Of a stretch of 64,000 bases of DNA, positions 31,964-42,457 are shown piece by piece. Source of the stretch: Viola odorata (taxonomy: Eukaryota; Streptophyta; Magnoliopsida; Malpighiales; Violaceae); NCBI GenBank assembly GCA_963691705.1, contig OY829539.1, positions 16,170,186 to 16,234,185 on the forward strand, given 5' to 3'. The position numbers and the translations under genes were made by a program. Below the pieces are notes generated by a model. The model was not told the DNA's origin. It was given only the letters and a program-made list of their open reading frames with translations, and ran no database searches. Numbering within the stretch: position 1 is the stretch's first letter; every line of letters starts with the position of its first letter.

Positions 31964-32344
31964 CTAGGAAAAGGAATACTCGACAGGTTTAGGCACAAGC
32001 TTTGTCGCGTGGGCTACCATCTTATCATAACGGGGACGAGAACTCTCCCCAATAGTAGAAGCCGCTGGCCTCAAATCAGTGCCATGAGTAAGAGCCTCTT
32101 TCTCGGAAGGAGGAGGAAGGGCAGACGGTGACGTCTCATCGCCTTTCGATAGCATCAGGTAGTGGGGCACAAAGCTGGCAAAGAAGGACTCAAAGGTCTG
32201 CTTCTTCACTTTCACTGGTTTCTTGCGACCCTGGCATCTGGCAAGACACTTGGTAGGTCTCCACGGTGGTGTTAGAGGAGAATCATCCGAATCCGGCGAA
32301 GTCGGAGGAGTTGGCAAGGAATCACGCCTGTAAAAACTTGTCAT
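31964..32344 (-). CDS. Antisense unit 3 of Tat element, small basic/Pro-rich protein
   Basis: 126 residues from ATG 32344: MTSFYRRDSLPTPPTSPDSD, then a cysteine- and lysine-rich stretch (CLARCQGRKKPVKVKKQTFE) that may be a nuclear signal, then a Pro/Ser-rich tail ending PKPVEYSFS. Just upstream on the minus strand a pyrimidine tract ends in TTTTTTGCAG, a good splice acceptor, so this may be the last exon of a longer gene. I do not recognise a family. Bases 32345-32844 otherwise show no supportable coding region. Confidence 0.5.
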   Translation of the reverse strand: MTSFYRRDSLPTPPTSPDSDDSPLTPPWRPTKCLARCQGRKKPVKVKKQTFESFFASFVPHYLMLSKGDETSPSALPPPSEKEALTHGTDLRPAASTIGESSRPRYDKMVAHATKLVPKPVEYSFS

Positions 32345-32844
32345 TCCAACCTGCAAAAAAGCAAAGAGAAGGAAAGGATGAAGATGAACAGGGAAAGGGG
32401 AAAGCATTTCCCTTAAATAGCCGAGGAAGCGCTCCGATCCTCGGGCGGATCCTGAGAAATCAATTAAAATGCCTGGGAAAAATAACCGAATAGCAGAATC
32501 TGATCCGACACCAGCATACCTGCTCACTAAATGCGCCAACCAAAAGGCACCAAATAACCACCCAACCACTTACCCCTGGAGAGGCGGCTCTGGAAACAGT
32601 TGAGTCAAAAAATTCATTGCTAATTCCCGGAACACAACCACTGAAATGGTACATCTCGAGGAAGACTCATTTTCAGTTGGGCTTACCACCAACATATTTA
32701 GCCAATGCAGCAAGAAAATAACGAGAAAAAAGAAGACTGGGAAAAGTAAAAACAACCATTTATTTATGACCTGAGCGGCCTTGGCATTCAGATATGTACA
32801 TGGAAGCATAAGAGAGAAGCAACAAGAGGAAACAAAGGCAGCGG

Positions 32845-33228
32845 TCAGGCATTGGACCCAGCATCATATTCCCCTGACACCACGGGAATATCCCTCAAAG
32901 CGTCAGCGACGGAGGTCAGCTCAGCCGAGCAGGCCCTCATGCCCTTCAGGCAGCAGGACAGTAAGTCCTTCCTCTGCTGCAACATCGAGGCAACCACATC
33001 AAGGTGAGCAGTGGTGGCGGCCATCTTCGTCAAACTCTCTAGAGGACTAAAGTCCTCCAGAGATATCCCCAGCTGTTTAGACAAAATAGGGGTCAGTACC
33101 CCCTGCAGTTCCAGGACATCCTTTGAGGTCTTGGTGATCATCCTCTCCAGGAAGCCGATGTCCCCTTCAGTAAGGTTTTTCAAGGTCAAAGTTTTGGAGA
33201 TCAGGAAATTTCGGGTCAGCTCATCCAT
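32845..33228 (-). CDS. Antisense unit 4 of Tat element, 127-residue helical protein
   Basis: ATG at 33228 (MDELTRNFLISKTLTLKNLT) with an uninterrupted frame to 32845. The sequence is rich in Leu, Thr and Asp and predicted by eye to be helical (LERMITKTSKDVLELQGVLT, LDVVASMLQQRKDLLSCC). A TATA box lies about 65 bases upstream. I recognise no family. It is the only antisense unit with neither a stop nor an apparent intron. Confidence 0.55.
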   Translation of the reverse strand: MDELTRNFLISKTLTLKNLTEGDIGFLERMITKTSKDVLELQGVLTPILSKQLGISLEDFSPLESLTKMAATTAHLDVVASMLQQRKDLLSCCLKGMRACSAELTSVADALRDIPVVSGEYDAGSNA

Positions 33229-33290
33229 GGCGAAATATGAAAAAGAAAGGGACGAGAAAATGCGAAGAAATTTACGAAGAAGAAACTTCA

Positions 33291-33300
33291 ATTTATAGGC
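33291..33300 (-). promoter_or_regulatory. Candidate TATA box of antisense unit 4
   Basis: Minus-strand GCCTATAAAT, about 65 bases upstream of the ATG at 33228. This is a normal plant distance for a short 5' leader. Confidence 0.5.
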
Positions 33301-33422
33301 CCTGACGAAAACCATCCGAACTACCTTCTGATGAGGAAACGCTCCGATATACGGAAGAGCACCTCATGGGAAGAGGGCGTTAGCCCTTGGTAAACACCCG
33401 AGCTCATTTTCAGTTGGGCTTA

Positions 33423-33979
33423 TGATAACAATCCGCCTATCGGCAAGGGCATTTTCATCTTACACACTGAGAAGAGGGTACAACTACTGTTCCTACCACA
33501 AAGACAGCATCGAGGCTATCGTCTCCCTCTATGTGACTAACGCTGGGATGGTCGACATCAGCGGGGGGGTCTTACACTCAACACTGTTATAACAGACGGC
33601 GCTATCCCATCCCAGTCCAAGACAAGCTTCTCGTTTGGGGTGTAGGCATTACTTCACATAGGTAACACCTACCCCGATAGCTCACTCCACCAACGGGGAA
33701 TTCTAACCCCCTCCAACGGGAGCGTTAGCCCCCTATGATCCAGATCACTCAAAAACGCTCCATTTTCATCTATAAATACTTCCCCCACAAAGGAGGAAGG
33801 TAAGTACGAATTACTAGCCCAAGCTCTGCCAAATTCACTACACATACTGACTTAAGCATCGGAGTGTTTCCGCCGGAGACCCCCTCCGGCGTATTGCAGG
33901 TACTGCGGACCGTCGTGGGCACTGATCTGAGAGGACCAATTTCTCCATATATCCTTCGGCAGAAGATAAATTCTTATCA
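33423..33979 (+). repeat. Tat 3' LTR, 557 bp
   Basis: TGATAACAATC...TTATCA. It contains TATAAATACT at 33771-33780 and, 90 bases on, a perfect hairpin CGCCGGAG/CTCCGGCG with a 5-base loop (33871-33891). The bases before it (TCATTTTCAGTTGGGCTTA) are not a polypurine tract. Confidence 0.92.
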
Positions 33980-33984
33980 CAGTA

Positions 33985-35034
33985 GAAGTCATATGGGGAG
34001 TTTAATTCCAATCGGATTAGGAGTTTTATTTGTATAAGACGGTAAAGACTTTTAGTAATTAGGGCATCGGATTTTTCTTCTCCTCTTCTCTCCCGCTAGA
34101 CTTTGGCGCCACCATTGCCGTCGGCACCTTTGTTCTTCTTTTCAATAAACCGGAGCAACTGTCGGTAATTAATAGGATTTCTCCTTCATCTCCTCTTCTA
34201 TTTTAATTATGCAATTTATTCCTTTATTTGTTTTTATTTTTAACATGTGTGGCTAAATCTTCTTGTTCTTGGTAAGAGTCAATTGAAGGTTGCAAGGGAA
34301 GCCGTGAGGTTAATTTGTACTTCATAAATCCTGGGTTTATATCTTTCTTGTTCAATAATTAATCGTCAATTTATCTAGGGTTAATTATTAGCTTGATAAA
34401 CTAGTAATTAAACTAGAGTATTACAATCGTCCCTGTTGTTATACCTAACGCGAAGCTACAGGGTAAAAGCAGATAACTATACTGGAGGCGATCGGCAACC
34501 TGATCTCTCTCAGTGGGATTGGACAAGTCGTTAGGGCAGAGCCTCAAGCGTACCGAGTGTCTCGCCCTAGACGCATCTTACCTCTTCTTCATGGACATCC
34601 AAGTGCTGCCTCCATAAGCGTACCTTGGGGGACGACGGACTGTCAAGGTTACTCCACAAGTGTACCTTAGGGTAGCTTCCATTATGAAGGTAAGCAGGGG
34701 ACCTAAGCGTACCTAGTCCCCATAGTGCGTCTATCGGCTCGGGGTAGACAATGCTTGCACCAATGACCGGCTGACCATAATTGCAATTGGATACGAACTC
34801 TTACTGGGAACCTTGTCTCTTCTGATTTCTGATTACTTCTATCACTCTTTGCTATTAGTTGTTATTACTTTCGTAGTTAATAATTAGATTAATCAAACAA
34901 CCATTCAAAACCCCCCTTGTTACGTGTTACTTGGATTACTTAGTCTGTCAGATTGAATCGAGTGTTGATCCCTTAATCCCTGTGTTCGACCCTGTTACCA
35001 TTATACACATTTTATTGTGCACATTGACTGCAGG
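33985..35034 (+). repeat. Athila 3' LTR, second segment
   Basis: Continues the Athila LTR directly after the CAGTA duplication (33980-33984) and runs to GCAGG, where the Tat solo LTR is inserted. Confidence 0.92.
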
Positions 35035-35606
35035 TGATAACAATTCACCTAAAAGAAAGGGTATTTTCGTCCATCACCCGGTGGGATGAGGCCTAGCTAC
35101 TGTTTCGTACCACTGCGGTAGGGACAAGATCGCTACCTTCCCCAAAGGCTAATGCTACAAGGGCTAACGGGTCCCTATCGGCTCCTCTCACGGACCTCAC
35201 GGATGGCTCAAGGAGTTATCTTACCCCCAGAGGAAACCACGCGTCAGGAGTATCGCTCCGGCCGTTATCCTACCATGGCAATATCTACCTGCATACCTAC
35301 CGCCAAGGTAGCGTATCGTGATAAGGGCGAACCTCAGACCCTAACGCGAGAGATAGCTCCGTACCCGTTTACTCGGGCGAGAACGCCCCTTTTCTTCTAT
35401 AAATACCTCCCCCACAAAGGAGGCAGGTAAGCATACTCAACTGGCCAAAACTCTGCTAATTTCAGTACACATACTGACTTAAGCATCGGAGTGTTTCCGC
35501 CGGAGGCCCCCTCCGGCGCATTGCAGGTACTGTGGACCGTCGCGTACACTGATCTGAGAAGAACCGGTCCGCCATACATCCTTCGGCAGAAGACAAATAA
35601 TTATCA
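35035..35606 (+). mobile_element. Solo LTR of a Tat element, 572 bp
   Basis: TGATAACAATT...AATTATCA flanked by a perfect 5-bp duplication GCAGG (35030-35034 and 35607-35611) within the Athila 3' LTR. It has TATAAAT at 35398-35404 and the same 8-base-pair hairpin (35498-35518) as the Tat 3' LTR. It is clearly diverged from that LTR, so it is a separate insertion reduced by LTR-LTR recombination. Confidence 0.92.
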
Positions 35607-35611
35607 GCAGG

Positions 35612-35648
35612 TTTTATTATTATTTTTGACGGGTTCGACAACGGATCA
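35612..35648 (+). repeat. Athila 3' LTR, last segment
   Basis: TTTTATTATT...GGATCA equals the end of the 5' LTR (5833-5869) with one extra T. It is followed by the target duplication GTGGG. Confidence 0.9.
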
Positions 35649-35970
35649 GTGGGTGACTACGTCGCCATACGATATAAGTGGGAAGTGAAGTGGTAACGTA
35701 CCTTCATTCGAATGTCTGGTTGGCGAATGGGGGTGGGAACCATTGTACAAAATAGATGGGGAGTGGTAACGTACTCCAATCGGATGCTTGGTGGATGGTG
35801 GGGGAAATTGACCGCCGCACGAAATTGATGGTGGAGTGGTAACGTGCTCCATTCAGATGTTTGATTGGATGGTGGGGGAGCGTGATCCGCTGCAGAAAGT
35901 TGATGGTGGGGTGGTAACGTGCTCCATTTGGGTGCTTGGATGGATTTATTGGTGAAAATTCCACTGAAGC
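35649..35970. repeat. Minisatellite continuing right of the Athila insertion (about 73-bp units)
   Basis: The first 40 bases continue the degenerate end of the 4388-4506 array. Then about three and a half units of roughly 73 bases follow, each beginning GTGGTAACGT and containing GGATGGTGGGGG-like sequence. They differ from the 70-bp units left of the element, so the original locus had two adjoining arrays. Confidence 0.8.
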
Positions 35971-38900
35971 ATATCTGTACCCTGCAAATAGGGAGGGAAC
36001 AAACATGAAGCAGCAGTGGAAAAAAGGAGAGCGGATGATAAATGGAAAAATAATGAGATCAAATCATATATGTTGTATATGAAAGTATTCCCACACTACC
36101 CTAAGGCTTGCCCTCAGCATTTTGTTAAGATGAAAACAACTTCCCTATCGAGAGAAAGTTCAACATATTTAAGCAAGGAAGTTGATAGTTCGTTGATTGG
36201 CCGCGGGGAGGGTAAAGGGCACAGGTTCTTCGGTTTTGCCAGTGATGCTTCTTCTTGGGATCACTTTGAGCGCCTAGATTCTTGAATCTTCGTCGGGGAT
36301 ACTTCTTCTTGATTGTTGGCCAAATAAAAACACTTAGATGGTAAAACATGAGACAATTCCCCACATATAGAAAAGGTAAAATCAGAGAATACTTGGCAAG
36401 GAAACCAATTATCTCACTCACATAGAGTGCTTTAAACGATTCAACTTATACCTCTAAATCCTTACTATTGAGGCCTAACCAATGCCCCAAAACATCCAAG
36501 CTTACATAAACCAAAAATTCAGGTGCTTCATGACAGAATCATGCAAACTGAAACAGAACAACAATTGTTATACTTTTCATTCTTTTTTGATTCATCGACT
36601 GCCCTTTTCTTATTTATTTCCGCCCATTCATTATACCAGCATTTTGGACATGTAGTTTTTTGAATATTTTCGCTTGCTGAGGCAAAAATATCAAGACGTG
36701 TGTTGTCTGTAGACATGTAGTTTCTTGAATATTTTTGCTTGATGAGGCAAAAATATCAAGACATGTTTTATCTGTTAACATATAGTTTCTTGAATATTTT
36801 CACTTGCTGAGGCAAAAATATCAAGACATGTTTTTTCTGTTGACATATAGTTTCTTGAATATTTTCGCTTGCTGAGGCAAAAATATCAAGACATGTTTTG
36901 TCCTTTTGGCATGTAATTTCTTGAATATTTTCGCTTGCTGAGGCAAAAATATCAAGATATGTTTTGTCAGTTTGGCTGGTTTTATTCAGAGATAGTTCTT
37001 CGGATATTTTCACTTGCTGAGGCAAAAATACTAAAGCATTGCAAGCACTATTTTCTTTTCCTTTCTTTCTTCTTTTTAACAGTTCTCATAAACCAAAGAA
37101 TGTTTCAAGAACAACAGAGGTTAATGCTCCACTTGCAAATTCTGGCATTAAGCACCAGAACTTTAGGTTTATAAAAATTGGATGTTTAAAGAGTACTAGG
37201 ATAGTACTCTTGCAAATATTGATCATGTTAATCCAATTAATTTTCCCCCGTAGTATGGTATGGAGTCAAAATTGAAGCATTTTTACATTTCATGTGAGTG
37301 AGATGGCAAGGTTTCAAGCAATGAGTTCTCTGATTTTTCCTTTTAAAACAAAAATACACAGTGCATGCAATTTTCCTAAGAAAACGGAACAGAAAATCAT
37401 GCAAAAGACTCTCTAGACTATCTTGGCCCTAGAAACAAAAATCAGTAGTGTTGAAGTTTTTGATCTCCTTCCAATACTGGCCATCAATAATCTTCGGAGA
37501 TTTCTTTTCCTTCCATGCTCGTTGTGCACCTTACCTCCAGTTAGCCATCTCAATCGAGCACTGCTCATTGTCTTAGGGGAGTATGACAATTTAGGGATAG
37601 TGTGGATTTTATTCAAGGAATCTTTATTCACAGTCTATAAAGTCAAAAATTCTTAGCAATTTCACATGAATTTTATGAATTAAAAAAACAATTGCCCCCA
37701 ATGCGGGAATGAATGCAGAATGATTATACAAAAAATTAAAGAGGTAGAGAGGTAAATGGACTTCTCTGATATGTGTAGTAAAAGTGCTGAGGTCGGCGCA
37801 AGGCGCTGCTGCGGAAATATGAATGTAACCCTCACTCTAACGTTGATGCCCACTGCAATGTTCGTATAGGAATGTAGATTGATATCAGGGCGGGGCACCG
37901 CAATGGATAAAAGTAGGGGGAACTGAGCTGCCGCAATGGATGAAAGTGGGGCGTTTCCAAAAGGTTGCCCCCGGTGTAGAATGCATAATGGCCTCCACTG
38001 ATACGCGTAGCGGGGTAGTAAGGGTACACAGGATGGTCATGTCATTCAAGAGTTGATAAGAGGAGGATTCCTCAGTCTCGCCGAGCATTTTGCAAGTAAC
38101 CATAGTAGGATTCGAGTTCCTGCAAAACTAAGGGAGAAACAATGGGTAAGACTAAAGGGCAATTTAGGAAAATGGACAACGTAATCAATAGGTTTTAAAC
38201 TCTCCCTTTTCTAGTGAGGCTTTGTGCAGGTACCCCCTAGTGTGATTCAGATTCTACCGTGGGTTCATTCACTTGGACTTCAAGGCTCCCTAGCGCTTTG
38301 CCGATGCCCGTTTGGATGCCTTGGACGTTGCGGCTTATTTGGATGTTGATGTCATAACGACTCTACTTGAATACCTCGCCGAAAGCAAGTGCATGTCCAA
38401 TCGGACGCGTTGCAGATTCATCCTTATTTGGACGCTAATGCTTACTCTGATGTCCTTAGAAGCAATTGAATCGCTTCTAGAGTTGATCAAATTGCTAGGG
38501 AAAGGCGAACTCAAAATGAAACTCGAGATTGGTTGTTTGCAATGCAGAATGAGGTGGTCTACTTGCAGAAAGACCAGCTTATTTGTAGATGGTCCTTACA
38601 TTATATGGCAAGGGAGAAACACCTTTTCTGATTTGTTTTTTTTTTTTAACTATCCCAGGGCGGGGAGAAGGATCAGTCGAGAGCTGATAGGAGGAAGATG
38701 ACATGATGCAGGCAACCATGGCAAGATTCAAGTTCCCTGGTATAGCGAGGCTTATTGGCAAGCACATCATGATTCTGATCGGATGTTGAGACCCATTTAT
38801 GCTTTGCGGAATTATATTTGGATGTTGCCGACCATTGAGATTTTGATGGGGGAACAAAACTGAAAGTTCTATTTGGGCGTTGCTGCCCACAGGAATGTTG

Positions 38901-39201
38901 ATGCGGAAAGAGAAATCCACTCGGGGACTGCTGCCCGATGGGATGTTGATGCTGAAATCTTCATATCCGGATGAGAGTAGCACTCGCGGTCGTAGATAAG
39001 ACAAGCAGAAGGACGTTGATGGCTTTAGTCGGACACCTTGCGGAAATGCATATTGGTGTTCCGGAATTAGTGTGACCGATATTTTCTTAGCTAATTTAAT
39101 TTCGTGGGTTGCTTCTGGGAGTGCATCGGTTCAGGCCTGACTTTCGATGTCATCCTTGGGGAAAGACATTACTTCACCTTTCGAAGGGATGGGAAACTCC
39201 T
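35971..39201. other. Unidentified old repeat region left of Harbinger element
   Basis: No gene I can support. Contents: unique A/T-rich sequence (36000-36640); a 65-bp tandem array (listed separately); G-rich degenerate repeats with TGTTGATG and GCGTTGC motifs (37780-39050); and a segment at 38460-38590 that resembles 45840-45970 on the other side of the Harbinger element. A T-tract lies at 38634-38648. Together with 44698-47400 it is probably the non-coding part of an old LTR element. Confidence 0.5.
36653..37045. repeat. 65-bp tandem repeat, five to six copies
   Basis: Units share TTTCTTGAATATTTTCGCTT and GCTGAGGCAAAAATATCAAG. Five are well conserved (65-66 bases each) and the last is partial. 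Because 65 is not a multiple of three, the short ORFs that cross it are not repeated protein. Confidence 0.9.
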
Positions 39202-39454
39202 TTAGTGCTAGTTTGGCCCCCAAGTTCTGTTTGGGGAAGGACTTTTTCGAACTGAGAAGATGGTGAAAGGTGTTTGGTAAACTCAGCTTCTTGATAAGAT
39301 CTTCTCCAAAACCTTAAAAAACCTTGGTTTTGAAGAAGCTTGAAATACTTGCTTTCTCAAAACCAAAGGTTTCAACAAAACACGGGAAGTAGTTTCATTT
39401 ATTCAATGGACAAAATTATTTGTCCAAGTTCTTCATATTTACGATGATACCAGG

Positions 39455-39463
39455 TATAAAATA
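39455..39463 (+). promoter_or_regulatory. TATA box of Harbinger Myb-like gene
   Basis: TATAAAATA within the small palindrome GGTATAAAATACC. It is followed by a C/T-rich leader exon and a GT donor at 39716. Confidence 0.55.
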
Positions 39464-39715
39464 CCTTACCTTCTCACCCGCTCACCTCACATTCAGTCTC
39501 TCCTCTCCAACACAACCCTAACCGGCTCCCTCACTCGCAGTCACTCTTCTCCTCCATCGAACGCATCAACGCAACCCTCACTTTGGTTCCAGATCCCTGT
39601 TCCATCTCTTCTTCTAAAATTTGTGGTTCTTCCATTGAACGGTCGGTCGTGTAGGCTGTTGGAGTAGATCGAGGAGCAACCCACGTTTCTGATCTGGTCA
39701 ATCTCAGCAAAAAAG

Positions 39716-41211
39716 GTACGTTTTGTTTGATATTTTTTGCAGATAACCCTGGGTTACTGCCCATTTCGACATTAATTTTGGAAAAGGTTTTAGATGGTGA
39801 TTTTTTAAGGTTTTTTGGGTTTCATTTGGATGATTGAGGTTGCAAAAATGATCAGAAATGCATCTCATCTCATGTTTCATATGCTTATGTTGATTATGCT
39901 GAATTGGGTCACCTTTTGTTTTGTTTATGATTTTTCTTAGTCTTTTTCATTGTCATTGATGAGATCTGATGTGGTGGGGCTGTCTTAATTTGCGCATTAG
40001 ATCCAAATCATATGTAGATCCAAATCATATTTGCAAAAAGATTTAATTAAGTTGAGTAGCTGTAGATGTCTGATGTTGCCATTTTTTGTTGCCGCTGCTG
40101 TTGTTGTTGCTTATGTGTACGGTTCTAATCTATGCAGACCATTCTTATGTTGCAAAAATATAGAATTGTTTTTTGTGTTTTGACCATTTAGCCGAACCGA
40201 CATTATTTGATGTGTGCTAATTTTTTAAAATTCCTTTTTTTGAGTTGGGGTGGGGCTGTGTTTCTTTTTTCTTTCTGCTTTTTAAAGTGAAGATGAGAAA
40301 AAGATAAATAACAATAAAGCTATGAAAAGATGAAAAAGGTTAAGACTTTTTAGCTGTATTCATGAATGGCAAATGGAATGATGCTCAAATCTCACTTGCA
40401 CCGTTCATTTGAGTATAAACATTTGTAGATGAAATTAATAATGCTCTATTTCTGGTCTGTTTGTGGTCTGCATTTTTCTGCTCATGACATGTATTTTTGG
40501 TCTGTATTTTTGCTCTGTTTGTGGTCTATTTTTGGTCTGTATTTTTGGTCTGATGACATGTATTTCTGGTCTATTTCTGCTCTGTATTTCTGCTCTGTTT
40601 CTAGTCTGGAATTTTCTGCTGATGACATGTATTTCTGGTCTATTTCTGGTCTATATTTCTGCTCTGTTTCTGGTCTATTTCTGGTCTGTATTTCTGCTCT
40701 GTTTCTGGTATGGAATTTTCTGCTGATGACATGTATTTCTGATCTGTTTTTGGTCTGTATTTCTGCTCTATTTCTGGTCTATTTTTGGTCTGTATTTCTG
40801 CTCTGTTTCTGGTCTATTTTTGGTCTGCATTTTTCTGCTCCTGGTACATATTTCTGGTCTGTATTTCTGCTCTGTTTTTGGTCTGGAATTTTCTGCTGAT
40901 GACATGTGTTTCTGGTCTATTTTTGGTCTGCATTTTTCTGCTCCTGGTACATATTTTTGGTCTGTATTTCTGCTCTATTTTTGGTCTGGAATTTTCTGCT
41001 GATGACATGTATTTCTGGTCTGTTTTTGGTCTGCATTTTTCTGCTCCTGGTACATATTTTTGGTCTGTATATCTGCTATTTCTGGATAATTTCTGGTTTG
41101 TTTTCCTACTTCTGGTACATATTTCTGGTCACAATATATCTGCTGTATATCTTTGTTTTATTTTTTGCCGATTCATTTGGTATCAAGTAATGAACATATT
41201 TTGTGTTATAG
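39716..41211 (+). other. Long 5' UTR intron of Harbinger Myb-like gene
   Basis: Donor AAAAG|GTACG and acceptor TTATAG|ATGAC place the start codon exactly at the beginning of exon 2. The intron is about 1.5 kb and contains the minisatellite at 40430-41150. The first half (39720-40420) is T-rich unique sequence. Confidence 0.6.
40430..41150. repeat. T/C/G-rich minisatellite inside the 5' UTR intron
   Basis: About 700 bases assembled from short modules: TTTCTGGTCTG, TATTTCTGCTCTG and TTTTCTGCTGATGACATG or its variant CTGCTCCTGGTACATA. The modules recur in larger blocks of roughly 115-145 bases. Overlapping open frames (Phe/Leu/Trp/Ser-rich) arise from the repeat and are not genes. Confidence 0.88.
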
Positions 41212-42230
41212 ATGACAAGCCAAGGGACTGGAAGTAAAGCACCTAAGGCTGTTTGACACAAAAGTACAGTGCATATATATTGTGACATTTGCATTCGAGC
41301 TATTGAAAAAATGTTAAGGCCACACACTCATTTCAACAGGCAAGGGTGGGAGTTTGTTATCAATGAATTCCGTAAGGAAAGTGGATTAGACTATGACAAA
41401 AAACAACTTAGAAACAAATGGGATGCTTTAAAAAAGGATTATAAATTATGGAAAGATTTAATGCGTAATGAGACAGGGTTAGGATGGGATACACGTAAGA
41501 ATACTATTGGGGCAGATGAGGCTTGGTGGGCAGAAAAAATCAAGGTATGTTTGCTATGCTCTACCTTCTCTGTTTTATAACATATTGTATGATGTTACAT
41601 TTTTTTCTCTTTAAATGTGTAGGTAAACCCGAGTTTTGGAAATTTCAAAATAAGTGGAATTGAACCTGAACTTGAGGAGAAGTTAGAAGTTATGTTTTCC
41701 AACATAGTAGCTACAGGAGAGTTTGCTATATCACCCGGATGTAATGTCAACCTTACACCTCAAGAGGAAAGAGTTGACGTTGAAGGTTCTGGGGATTCAC
41801 AAGAGGGGATTCCACTTGAAGAAAGTTTGGATGATATTTTTGAGAGTGGAAGAACTCAACTGAGTTTAGCAAGTAATCAGAGGAGAACTGTTGAAGTAGG
41901 GGGGTGTGACAAGTCAAGCATCCGTTTCAAGAAAGGGAAGAGGAAAGAGGGGGGGCAGCAATGCTAGCTAAACACATTGAAACATTGGTTAGTGCGGTGG
42001 CCTCTAGAAGTTCAACGGTGACCTCTAGAGTTACTGTACCTGAAGCTCCTACCGTGAGAGATGTTATGGCTGACCTAAAAAGCATATCGGGGTTCGATGT
42101 CACCGGTGACATGCTCATGTTTGCGACTGAATTTCTTGTTAATAAAGTGAGGAGAGAGGTCTATGTTGAGCTCGAAACACCGGAACAGAAATTGCGCTGG
42201 CTGACCTACCATTTTAACAAGCAAGGGTGA
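41212..42230 (+). pseudogene. Harbinger ORF1: Myb/SANT-like DNA-binding protein
   Basis: ATG at 41212 (MTSQGTGSKAPKAV), but TGA at 41254 where a Trp is expected before HKSTVHIYCDICIRAIEKML. Exon 2 ends at 41544 (GT donor), exon 3 starts at 41623. The Myb/SANT-like domain reads FNRQGWEFVINEFRKESGLD, LRNKWDALKKDYKLWKDLM, ADEAWWAEKI with the conserved Trp residues. A seven-G run (41949-41955) shifts the frame; the C-terminal part then reads MLAKHIETLVSAV to the stop at 42230. In active Harbinger elements this protein binds the ends and helps move the transposase into the nucleus. One nonsense and one frameshift make it inactive. Confidence 0.85.
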
Positions 42231-42457
42231 CCGAAGAGGATTTTACTTTCATTCAAGTTTTCATATGAATAAATATTTTGACAATGTGTTTGTACCAACC
42301 TTGGTTTGGTGGATGAATAATTTGACATGTAATAACTATTTTGACATTGTGTTTATACCAACTTAAGATTGGTGGATGAATAAATCTGATTGTAATAACT
42401 TTGGTTGTAGTTGCAGAATTTCTTCCTACCGTTAGAGATGATTTGACTGTGAGGCAT

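Larger units (their letters stand above)
20000..33979 (+). mobile_element. Tat-lineage Ty3/Gypsy retrotransposon with antisense genes
   Basis: Starts TGATAACAATC and ends TTCTTATCA, flanked by the target duplication CAGTA (19995-19999 and 33980-33984) inside the Athila 3' LTR. Order: LTR fragment, gag-protease, RT, RNase H, a second archaeal-type RNase H, integrase, tandem repeats, a 7-kb region with four minus-strand coding units, and a 557-bp 3' LTR. Dual RNase H and antisense ORFs before the 3' LTR are characteristic of the Tat/Ogre branch. All sense genes are damaged. Confidence 0.9.
4507..35648 (+). mobile_element. Athila-lineage Ty3/Gypsy retrotransposon with foreign segment and nested insertions
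   Basis: 5' LTR 4507-5869, tRNA-Asp primer-binding site, start of gag, about 5 kb of foreign DNA, then protease/RT/RNase H/integrase, an env-position ORF, a long 3' UTR, a purine-rich tract, and a 3' LTR in three pieces (19729-19999, 33985-35034, 35612-35648). Both outer ends carry the 5-bp duplication GTGGG (4502-4506 and 35649-35653). The flanking minisatellite reads continuously once the element is removed in thought, so the two LTRs belong to one insertion. LTRs over 1.3 kb, the tRNA-Asp primer site and an ORF downstream of integrase fit the Athila branch. Confidence 0.9.

Noticed and set aside
36653..37045. Regularly spaced 65-bp repeats resembling a CRISPR array
   Set aside because: The whole unit is repeated head to tail without unique spacers, there are no cas genes, and the genome is a plant. 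It is an ordinary tandem repeat.
40429..41237. Long Phe/Leu/Trp/Ser-rich ORFs looking like membrane proteins
   Set aside because: They follow the intronic minisatellite in all three frames and lie in the 5' UTR intron of a transposon gene.
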